A stretch of DNA of 64,000 nt from Isoetes taiwanensis (lineage: Eukaryota > Streptophyta > Lycopodiopsida > Isoetales > Isoetaceae), in assembly GCA_021234155.1 (NCBI GenBank), contig JAJEKV010000017.1:10111525-10175524 (forward strand), in the 5' to 3' direction. Positions 55,877-64,000 of this stretch are shown piece by piece; the stretch's first letter is position 1, and the number at the start of each line of letters is the position of its first letter. Both the position numbers and the translations under genes were made by a program. Below the pieces are notes generated by a model. That model saw only the letters and a list, made by a program, of their open reading frames with translations, was not told where the DNA came from and did no database searches.

Positions 55877-55944
55877 TCATAGACCTTAGAACTGTTAGTT
55901 ATTCATATCCATTCCAGAATAACTAACAGTTCTAAGGTCTATGA
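55877..55944. repeat. Perfect 28-bp inverted repeat with 12-base loop
   Basis: The left arm 55877-55904 and right arm 55917-55944 are exact reverse complements. The left arm contains the 15-bp target duplication (55889-55903) of the LINE insertion. The right arm is thus an inverted copy of the target at the 5' junction. Confidence 0.92.
55889..55903. repeat. Target-site duplication of the LINE insertion, left copy
   Basis: GAACTGTTAGTTATT here and at 60102-60116, directly behind the poly(A) run. A 15-bp direct duplication plus poly(A) is diagnostic of L1-type target-primed insertion. Confidence 0.85.
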
Positions 55945-56067
55945 TCAATCACATCAATCACATGGACAAAGGGAGTTCTGCCTTCTTTTTTAGAGCAGCC
56001 AAAAGTAGGATTTTGAACAATGGCATTATGAAGGTTAGGGACCAAAATGATAAATGGACTGAGAGTC

Positions 56068-57307
56068 AGCATCGTATAGGTTCGGGGAGCGTCACAGTGG
56101 TATCAGAGCCATGATCTCGGTAGACCGGGTCATAGCACTGGCCATGCCCTATTTAGTTATTCGAGTAGTTCATAAGGAGAGCTAATGTAGGAAAAACTTT
56201 TCTAACTTCCTAGGTAATAAGTCCAAGTAGCCTAGACGTGTGAAAGATGAGCCACTTAGGAGGAGACATGTAGGAGGAAAATGTGAGGCCATGTTGAGTT
56301 TTTAGTGAAAGAGGCCACTTGCTCTCGGAGGCCATAACTTTTGAGAGATGGAGGCGATTTTTGCATCTTTGCATAGAGGACACTTGAATTAGCTAAGACC
56401 CCCTAAAAGCCCCATCAGGAGATGCAATAGATAAAAGATTTTTAGGATCTTTCTTAAAGTTGCACTCCTCTCCTTTTATCGCTTTAAAATTTGATTTTAA
56501 ACCCAAAAAAACTCTAGGAGCGCAACTTTATATGCGTGCGTATACAAATGCCGTATAAAAATTTTTATACTTAAGAAAAAGAATTAAAATTTAAGTTGGG
56601 CGTCTCTTTTTCGTCACTTTCCTTTTTCGTGTGCATTGGGAGCTCCTGATCGCCATAGCCGCCGAACCTCTGAGCTGATCGCCATTGCACCTTCGTCATA
56701 TATAGTTGATCCCGTTGTGCCATCGCCAACCCATCGCCTAAGCTTGGGGTTGCTTGCCCCTGCTCACGCCATCCTTGACCCTCGCTTGTGATTCTCTTCT
56801 CCTAGCCATGCCCCGTATCCTACAGACCCAGAGTCTGGAGACGCGGACCATGCGCCATAGAAGGGAATGCTTTAGCACACCCTTGACCTCCTATCCCTTA
56901 GCCAAACCCTTTACCAGCAGGGTAAGCATTTTCTCAATGAATATAGTCGTTTCTCGCTTTACCTATCCATTAGCAACTCTATTTTCTATTTAAAATAGAA
57001 GACTCCTGCCTAGCAACTGTCTTTCCCTAAACCAACGCTGTGGTGGCAACAAATCCATCGGACTTGTGCAATCATGGGGAGGTGGGAATACCCTAAGGGT
57101 TCTTACTGTCATTGGAAAATGGTTCCCACGACCATTCGAACTTTGACGATAAGAGAAAAGGAAACCCCTCTGAGCGAGATAACCACTTCTAAGTTGGATC
57201 CTAATCCATTATCACCTCTGATATTCTTTAGGCGAAGGCAATAATGTTAAGTTATCAACATTGGATAGCGATTTCCTTTCACCCCCGCCATGACTTAATA
57301 TACACTA
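56068..57307 (+). repeat. LTR-end, primer site and leader segment, copy 2 (inside the LINE)
   Basis: It begins AGCATCGTATAGG and ends TACACTA, the same limits as in copy 1. The primer site is at 56098. The extra 56758-56936 piece is not an intron: no GT-AG pair yields the copy 1 sequence. Confidence 0.85.
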
Positions 57308-58620
57308 GACCAATTACCCTCACTAACTCCACATACAAGGTGTTGGCCAAAATCCTAGCAAACAGAATCAAAGGAGCTCTCATGGAGATTATTAGCCCCG
57401 GCCAGTCTGCTTTCCTTCCCAATAGAAATATTCTGGATAATTATATTGGGGCTACTGAAGGGCTACATTGGAACAGACTTTCTAATCAAGGTTGGATGCT
57501 CCTAAAACTGGATTTTAGGAGGGCATATGACACCATCAACTGGAGCTTTCTTCAAAAAGCAATGGGACACTTGGGATTTTCAGACATGGTCTATCAAAAG
57601 GTATGGGGTATGAATATTACCGCATCCTCTACTCTTTTGATTAATGGTACTCCCTCCAAACTATTTGAGTGTAGAAGGGGTGTGAGGCAAGGATGCCCTT
57701 TGGTTCCATATTTGTTTCTCGTTGTTGTTGATGGTAACCAGGATGACTCTTAGCTTGCAGGACACCCAAAGGACAAAGTGTTTAAATCTTCCAAAAGATG
57801 CAGGAGCTTTTGTATTGATGCAGTATGCAGATGACACATTTGCCTTCCTGAAACAAGGTGATGATAGTCTCAAAAACTTTTTGGAAGCACTTAGATATTT
57901 TGGAGAAGTGTCAGGTGTGCTCCTAAACAAAGGAAAAAGTGCTATAATTCTTGACACTGTGGAAACAGAATTGGAGGGTATTAGGATTATTGGAAACAAG
58001 GAGGCTACCAAGATTCTCGGTATCCCAATTGCTCTTAATATGTCAATTCATGTTCTATGGGACTCAATTGTCACAAGGATCAAAAAGAAATTGCTAATGT
58101 ACCCTTCTTCCCTTTCTTTGGCTGGAAGAGCGGAAATTGCAAATGCTATCATTGCAAGCACCCATGTATTCTTCTCCTCACAGATAGAGCCTCATATATA
58201 AATATTGAAATAGCCTTAAGGAAGTTTATTTGGCAGGGATCTCATAAGGTTGCTTGGAGTGATCTTATTAAACCAAAGAAACAAGGGGGTTTATGGTGTA
58301 AGGATCTGTTTATCCAAGCCCAGGCTCTGGCTGCTAAGATGATATGGAGGGCTATCTATGCAAAAAACCCTTCTCCTGCTCTGAAACTTGGTCAGTATTG
58401 GGTGGAGGTCTCCCACCCAGTAGGAAGCCACACCCTAAGACATCAATTACCTGACTCTGCTTTCTTTCAATTCTCCCCCTGTACAGGTACCTCTAATGTG
58501 ATCAGGAAAATGATGGCAGCTTGGAATGAGGCTGCATTATGTTATAGACCCCAGAGATTAATGCCAGATGCAAGGAGATTAAAATGTTTTGGCACCCTAA
58601 ATTTGTTTCTGAAGAAATAG
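57308..58620 (+). pseudogene. LINE reverse transcriptase
   Basis: RPITLTNSTYKVLAKILANRI, SPGQSAFLPNRNILDN, LKLDFRRAYDTINWSFL, GVRQGCPL and the catalytic QYADDTFAF are all present, then LNKGKSAIIL and the thumb GIPI...LSLAGRAEI. Continuing frames hold IALRKFIWQGSHKVAWSDL and KPKKQGGLW. Frameshifts lie at about 57735 and 58190, and a stop is at 58618. Confidence 0.9.
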
Positions 58621-58695
58621 GATGTATGGCCTTTAAGCATCCACAAAAATACATGCAAGTATAGAGCAGGGCTCTGGACTATAGAAGACCTGAGA

Positions 58696-59487
58696 ATGAA
58701 TGACAGATGGATCAGCTGGGAGGAACTGCAGGTTAAGATCAAGGGTTCAGATATTGATAAACAGATATTTAGAAAGTTTATGGAAATAATAAGTGAGCAT
58801 CAGGAGTTGGCAAATGTTTTCAACCATTGGAATTTGAACCAAAAGGAGGGATATAGTGTCAAGGACATATATACAGGATTAGTGAAACTGAAACCTTCAA
58901 GAGCAAATTCTCTATGGCAGTGTGAGGAAGAACAGTTGGCAGATACATGCAAAAAAGGCTGGAAAACATATCTGGCAAATAAGATAAAGGTCTTTAGATG
59001 GCTGGTCTTACATCAAAGCCTCCATAGCAATGCAGTTAGGAGCAAATATGATACCACAGTGAGTAATGAATGCCCTATGGGCTGTGGCTTCAAAAAGACC
59101 TCAAATCATGTCTTTGAATGTCCATGGTTGGAGGAGTTCTGGACCTGGATCTTACAACTAAATCGAGGGTCCCCGGATTAATTGAAGAAATTTCTAGATG
59201 CTGACTCAAAAATTGAAAATACTACTAGAGCTCTTTGCTGTTGGATCATTTGGAAGCACAGGAATCGAGTAGCCATGGAAAAAAAGAATCCAAACTTGAT
59301 TTGGCTAAAAAGCTGCTTTCTGTCCCTTTTGGCAGAGTCTGCCATGGCTCACAAACAACAAAAGGGGAAAAAATATGACAGGAAATGGGATAGGATTGGA
59401 ACTTATAAAGGTTGTTTCAATTTCTTTTTTCTTATTCTAACTGATGCAAATGGTTTACTCCACAGAGCAACAGGCGAGGCTGGCTAG
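58696..59487 (+). pseudogene. LINE ORF2 C-terminus with zf-RVT region
   Basis: NDRWISWEELQVK and EGYSVKDIYTGL precede the zinc-binding part: VFRWLVLHQSLHSNAV, CPMGCGF and HVFECPWLEEFWTW. ALCCWIIWKHRNRVAME (59182-59300) is the usual end of plant L1 ORF2. One stop (59179-59181) separates the last piece. Confidence 0.85.
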
Positions 59488-59827
59488 TCTTGCCCTTTTT
59501 GTTCGAGCGGGAGCAGGTGAAGTCAATGCTATATCCATGACTATGGTAGTTGGCACCATGATCCAGCTTAAACAGGAAGTCGTTCATGCCATGGCCTTAC
59601 AAAGGACGTTGGATCGAAGGGATGTCTGGTACTTCAATAGCCTAAGGCCATATTTTGAGAGCTTATTCCATCAGTGGCAGCAGAAACATGAGGCCGATGT
59701 ATTGCTATTCCTGGATTTCTCCACATATACCATTAAGCAACTAGATAAGATGCTGCTTATATTTGGAAACATTACTGTAGCAGATCTGACAATACAGGAT
59801 CTGATTGATGCAGCTGACTATGTTTGA
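59444..59827 (+). CDS. Unknown 127-codon ORF in the LINE 3' region
   Basis: It is open from 59444 to 59827, continuing QLKQEVVHAMALQRTLDRRDV and LFLDFSTYTIKQLDKMLLIFG. There is no known motif. It is longer than chance would suggest in this AT-rich stretch and lies between ORF2 and the poly(A), so it may be a transduced exon or an extra LINE ORF. Confidence 0.35.
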   Translation: MQMVYSTEQQARLASLALFVRAGAGEVNAISMTMVVGTMIQLKQEVVHAMALQRTLDRRDVWYFNSLRPYFESLFHQWQQKHEADVLLFLDFSTYTIKQLDKMLLIFGNITVADLTIQDLIDAADYV

Positions 59828-60059
59828 ACCTCATGCTAGTGAAGTGGCAGACTCTTAACACTAAGGTTTATAAGTGGTTCTATAACCTATGGTTTTGGTT
59901 AACCTTTGGTCTTACCATGCCAATGGTTAAGTTTAAGCTATTATTGTACATCTTTTGTATTTTGATACATCCTCCTTTCAGGAAGGATGACATGAGAGTG
60001 AGTTTTCTCACTCCTTTATCTTATGTAATTTTCTAAATGAAAAATAAAAAACCAACCTT

Positions 60060-60065
<6 letters not shown>

Positions 60066-60099
<34 letters not shown>
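60066..60099 (+). other. Poly(A) tail of the LINE
   Basis: About 34 A residues follow CCCTC, preceded by AAATGAAAAATAAAAAACC (signal-like AATAAA at about 60045). The target duplication follows two bases later. Confidence 0.92.
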
Positions 60100-60102
<3 letters not shown>

Positions 60103-60116
60103 AACTGTTAGTTATT

Positions 60117-60704
60117 AGGTTGTTCTGTAATGATATCATGCCATTGTTGTGGCATTATAAAACTCATATAAGCCATAGTCATGCCTTGTTTTAGAGAGTG
60201 AGCCTTCTTGAGACTCGTAAGTTACCTAGAGTCATCAGAACGCCTGCCTTCATTTTGTAATTCTTCCTAAATATCCACGTCTGGTATATCTCGGTCACTT
60301 GTTTTTCTACTATCCTGGCTTGTATTGATGCTGGCCTCAAATTCTGCATCAGCTTTTTTCCTGCTCTCCCCTGCCCTCCTGTGGTGTTCCTCTCGGCTGC
60401 TGGCGCCTCGGGCCGGGCGCTGCTGCACACAGGCGCTGTTTGGTCGTCTGGGTGCCGTGAAGGGTGGCGCCTGGGAGGTGCAGTGATGGGTGGCGCCTGG
60501 GAAGGAGCGCTTCAGCTTAGTGAGGATGCACCTCCTCTAAGCGACTTCCCTGGCGTTTTTCGAAGCGCCTTCCCCGGCGCTTTGGGTGATTGGCGTTCGG
60601 GCCTATTGGATCGCTTTGTTTCCGACTTCGGCCGGTGCCCTGGGGCCACACGCCTTTTGCGGTGTAGCTCGCGTGGGTTTAGGGACTTGACACGTTGTTC
60701 GGTG
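60117..60704. other. Unassigned sequence between LINE and SINE-like element
   Basis: 60380-60700 is GC-rich with several GGCGCC cores (GGTGGCGCCTGGGA appears twice). No coding evidence; the 60381-60722 frame lacks recognisable features. Confidence 0.35.
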
Positions 60705-61143
60705 GCGGCTCTTATGGTCTAGTGGTTTGATCGAGCTCCTTGATTGGGTTGACACCGGGATCTTTGCACCGGCATCTATTTGCTCGGGTTTTAGCGAGAA
60801 GATGGAGATTTAGCGTCGCGTAAGCTTGCACCGATCCTCGACCCATTTGTGAAGAGGTTACGGTTCGGAGGCGTTTGGTGAAGTTCTTCTGTTTGTTGGA
60901 GGTATGCTTGTTGCTTCTTGCAATAGCATGGGTTTTTGGATATGTAGTCATCCTGGCAACAGTTTTTTCCCATGTGGTTTTTAATCTGGGCCATGGTGAT
61001 TATACTTTATTTTGTTTGTAAGGGCTTCGGTCCATGTTCTGGTTAGGGACTTCGGTCCCGCTTTGTACTTGGGTCCCATAACCCGATTGGGTTCCGCGGA
61101 CGTTAAAAATTTCTTCCTTCCTTCCTTCCTTCCTTCCTTCCTA
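60705..61143 (+). mobile_element. SINE-like retroposon with (CTTC)n tail
   Basis: The head contains ATGGTCTAGTGG (60712-60723), an RNA polymerase III A-box as in tRNA-Pro. A weaker B-box candidate, GGTTGACACC, lies about 25 bases on. The tail block (TTGGGTCCCATAACCCGATT to GACGTTAAAAATTTC) is shared with 35700-35765 and ends in about eight CTTC repeats. The length, ~440 bp, is long for a SINE, so a LINE 3' end is an alternative. Confidence 0.5.
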
Positions 61144-61208
61144 TTCAATTGTGCTTTCTTGACAACTTTCCCTCTTAGCCTTTCTCTCTCTCTGTCTCTC
61201 TCTCTCCG

Positions 61209-61763
61209 ATGGCGCATAAGACTAGGGCAAAAAGGGTTGATGGCAAATTTGATGGTGCTGGCAAGTCCGGCGATGCTGGGTCACTTTCCAGGTCCTTGTC
61301 TGCTGTAACAAAGAAACAAAATGATAAAAAAATACAGAAAAGGACTAAATCCCTGGCCGGTGGGTCATCTGAAAGCATTGATAGCTCTGATTCGGGAGGG
61401 GAGTCTGATACAACCAGCAAAGGGAAAGGAATCGTGACAGAGCAGGGGCATTCGCAAACGGTTGTGGCTGGGTAGGAACATTGGGAAGTGGAGAAAAAAC
61501 AGAGTATTTTAGACCCTGTCACAGTCTTGGCGGTTTCTTCATCCGATGGGGCAGGCAAATTCGATGGCAAACAGAGTATTTTGAACCCTGTTACAGTCTT
61601 GGCGGTTTCTTCATCCGATGGGGCAGGCAAACCCGATGGCAAACAGAATATTTTGAACCCTGTTACAGTCATGCCGAATCAGGTTTCTTCATCAGAAATT
61701 AATTTTGGGCAAGAGCGGTATTATAGAAGAAGCATGAGATCTTTTGATCACGTGAAGATATGA
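61209..61763 (+). pseudogene. Repeat-containing ORF of unknown function
   Basis: MAHKTRAKRVDGKFDGAGK starts after a CT-rich leader; the frame is interrupted only by TAG at 61473-61475 and goes on to 61763. It is Ser/Lys-rich with three in-frame copies of a 24-residue unit (KQSILNPVTVLAVSSSDGAG). It could be the ORF1 start of a non-LTR element or a retrotransposon gag; homology is not visible. Recognisable coding may persist to about 61945 (RIQRIKNGRAYVKELIHGVF). Confidence 0.4.
61495..61690 (+). repeat. 72-bp coding tandem repeat
   Basis: AGAGTATTTTGAACCCTGT recurs at 61501, 61573 and 61645 (72-bp period, 24 codons), with GCGGTTTCTTCATCCGATGG in between. The third unit is partial. Confidence 0.88.
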
Positions 61764-61899
61764 CCCATCCTAAAAAGCGAATCAAATCATAGCGAGGAAA
61801 AATCCTGAGACCGACTTTACGATTGGACATATGATAGAGGCCGGATTCAAAGGATAAAGAATGGTCGGGCATATGTTAAGGAGTTAATTCATGGCGTGT

Positions 61900-63605
61900 T
61901 CAAAGGGAGCCACAAGGAGGATGATACAAGAAATGAGAGAGATCATGAAAATAAATTTGAAGAAAGAGATTGACATGTTAAAAGGCGGATCTTAAGCGCG
62001 TAAGGTCCGAATGTGTAAAAGGCGAATTGAAGCGGAAATTGGACAACAAAGGCAATCGGATGTCGATTGGCCATGTTTTTGCCTCTTGAGTATGGTGCCG
62101 CAAGGGGAGGATAATTGCTTTAATGAGTTAAAGCGGCGATAGCAGTTTCATTGAAGATCAAAGAGAGAAGAAGAAAATCGAATGCTAAATCTCGTTTGGT
62201 GGAAGGCTTATCGAGGAAGCTGCCAACACTAAAGGCAAAAGGTAAGTGGTTTCCTTAAAGATCAGTTAGGCATTGATGATTGTGGAATTGTTGGAAAAAC
62301 ATTTAGAGTAGGCAGAATTGTTTACCGTGCGACCTAGACATACCATTGTGAAATTCTCTATGAGGGAGAAGCACAGAATGGAAATGTGTTGAAAAAAAGA
62401 AGTGCATTAAGCGACAATGGGTCCTGGATAAGCGAGGATTTACTAAAGAACAATTCGGAACATAAAGGCGAAATGCAAAAATATAAAAATGCAGAGGCAA
62501 AATGGGCGGCCTATTGGAAAAAAAGAAAAAGTAATAAGCGGATAATTCCTTAATGACATAGGGTTGAGACCGCCCGGGATTATGTGTTGGAATATTGATT
62601 CAATTAGCCAATATATAAAGTAGATGTTATCAATTTCTTGTTTTGAGAATATTTGATATTATTTTTCCTAGAAACTTGTGAACATGAAGAAAGGGTTTAC
62701 GAGAAATAAAAGGATTTCATGTTGCTTCATAAACATATGGTGAGAAATCGCTGGAAATTAAAAAGGGAGCACATGGAGGAGGTTGCATGTTGTATTGCAA
62801 ATAACAACTTGAATATAGATTTGACATGTTAAAGCGCGATTCTTGGGCTGGCGGAGCCTAATGTGTAAAGCCAGAATTTGAAGGCGAATTGGACAACAAG
62901 AGCAACGGATGTCATGGGCCATGTTTTGGCGTTAACAGCATGGTGCATCGTGAGGATATCATTAATGAGTTACAGTTTAATACCAACGTGTGAGATTTCA
63001 TTGAAGATCAAGAGAAAATCAATGCTAAACGCTTTGGTGGGTTTATTCGAGGAAATCAAGCAGAAACATTCAAGGCAAAGGTAAGCGGTTTCCTTTAAAG
63101 ACTGGCTTGGGCATTGATGATTAAGCGAACGTTGGAAGACGAGCAGGGCAGCAAATTACCGCCCTGAAAACGCAGACATGCCACAGGAAATTTCAGCGGT
63201 GAGGAACGGTGAATGAATGTGTTGAGAAAAAGAAGTGCATTGAAACTAGACAATCTGTCCGATAAACCAGGATTTGGCCTAAAGAACAATTTCCCAACAT
63301 AAGGCGTAAATGCGTAACATAAAATGCTGTGCAAAATGGGCGAAAGCCCATTGGAAAAAAGAAAGTAATAGGCTGACACCTTTAGTTCATATAGGGATTG
63401 AGACCTGCAGATTATGTGTCAATTGTTATTGATTCAATTAGCCAATGAGTGTAAAGTAGATGTTATCAATTTTGTCGACTGCTGATATTATTTTTTCCAA
63501 ACCGTGAATAATAGAAGAAAAGGCTTCACGTAGTCAGCGATTTCATGTTGCTCACTCGAGAAACGGATTTGAAGGGGCATGGAGGCCATGTTATGTAAGA
63601 AAAAG
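61900..63605. repeat. Two diverged tandem units of about 845 bp
   Basis: Shared landmarks: TGACATGTTAAA at 61971 and 62822; GGCGAATTGGACAACAA-like at ~62028 and ~62883; GATTCAATTAGCCAAT at ~62598 and ~63430; GATTTCATGTTGCT-like at ~62716 and ~63539. The units differ by many short G/C-containing indels. No coding frame survives in either. Confidence 0.75.
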
Positions 63606-64000
63606 TATTTGGGTGGTTAAGATAGCCAGTGTCTCACCACCATGGTTCAGCGCAGAGAGTTTGTCTCTGGAATCCCGGACAAGATGGAAAATTTTTACGG
63701 TGATGTTATTCCCGCCACTGAGGTTCACCGGCAATGGGAATAGGACATTCCTTTGTTTCGCTATAGGAACTGAAGGATGCTGCTGCTTTTTATGAAGGAG
63801 GTGGAAGCCGATGGGAGATTTTAATGGAAGAGTAGCAAAACAAACAAAGAATAAATGCGAAGGTGATCCGTAGTGTGGGTCATAAATGCTAGATGAGTTG
63901 CTGGCATGAGGAGCGGTTGTGCCGCGAACCTCGTGACGGGGTGGCCCACCACGGTAATGGGCGGATTTGCATCACATAATGGCATATCGGTTTTCACTTT
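63606..64000. other. Unassigned right end
   Basis: No supported feature; the 63613-63795 frame is short and featureless. Confidence 0.35.

Larger units (their letters stand above)
55904..60101 (+). mobile_element. L1-type LINE, 5'-truncated and rearranged
   Basis: It is bounded by the 15-bp duplication and ends in poly(A). The first coding piece (55955-56067) reads SAFFFRAAKSRILNNGIMKVRD then DKWTES, the segment between endonuclease and RT in L1 ORF2. A 1.24 kb copy of the LTR-end/leader segment (56068-57307) follows. ORF2 then resumes at RPITLTNSTYKVLAK, with perhaps 100-150 residues lost in between. The LINE therefore carries foreign LTR sequence in place of part of ORF2. Confidence 0.82.

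Noticed and set aside
56758-56936. Intron retained in one copy and spliced in the other
   Set aside because: No GT-AG or GC-AG boundaries give the sequence of the shorter copy.
60381-60722. 113-codon ORF in GC-rich DNA
   Set aside because: Its open length follows from the base composition; there is no motif and no homologous repeat copy.

Overview
The window reads as a repeat-rich land-plant nuclear chromosome. Two things support this. There is one intact ten-exon host gene for an ankyrin-repeat RING E3 ligase of the plant XB3/XBAT33 type. The rest is a dense, nested mass of plant-type retroelements: Ty3/gypsy, chromovirus, Copia, and an L1-type LINE with a C-terminal zf-RVT region, several with initiator-tRNA-Met primer sites. 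The exact lineage cannot be read from the sequence. A large-genome fern, lycophyte or gymnosperm is my guess.

Layout. (1) 1-6357 and 19546-20585: minus-strand Ty3/gypsy family 1, copy A, and its 5' LTR; the LTR is split by a later insertion. (2) 6358-19540: a complete 13.2 kb minus-strand chromovirus with two ~1.6 kb LTRs, a GAAAT target duplication, a tRNA-iMet primer site and a polypurine tract. (3) 20586-21789: gag fragment of a second family-1 copy (B). (4) 22.4-30.4 kb: a ~100-bp tandem array, decayed sequence, and the tail of a plus-strand chromovirus (integrase end, chromodomain, LTR, primer site, paired hairpins). (5) 31205-35264: the XBAT33-like gene on the minus strand. (6) 37.1-38.3 kb: a two-exon gene fragment with a TATAAATA array upstream, cut by family-1 copy C. 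(7) 38297-49411: copy C with ~2.3 kb LTRs. (8) 49.4-52.1 kb: Copia fragments. (9) 52.2-57.3 kb: chromovirus RT fragment and a duplicated LTR-end/leader segment. (10) 55.9-60.1 kb: a LINE-mediated insertion with a 15-bp target duplication and poly(A). (11) 60.7-64 kb: a SINE-like retroposon and tandemly repeated decayed sequence.

Main discovery. The first ORF of the complete chromovirus (17340 to 16240, minus strand) encodes a histone H3-like protein. It begins M-ARTKQTARK, identical to the H3 tail through lysine 9. It ends with a whole H3 histone fold (about 68% identity over the last 79 residues by hand count). About 255 residues of charged sequence separate the two. The same element carries a chromodomain at the end of its integrase, the domain type that reads methylated H3 tails. 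A second, unrecognised ORF of about 510 codons lies between the H3 ORF and gag. Each accessory ORF is broken by a single stop that could be a C-to-T change. I know of no described LTR retrotransposon carrying a core histone; this needs a database check.

A second unusual point is family 1 (copies A and C). An archaeal-type RNase H with intact acidic residues lies upstream of the reverse transcriptase. The ordinary Ty3 RNase H after RT has lost its catalytic aspartates. Many frames are broken by 1-2 base indels, often in G/C or homopolymer runs, so some frameshifts may be consensus errors rather than mutations.
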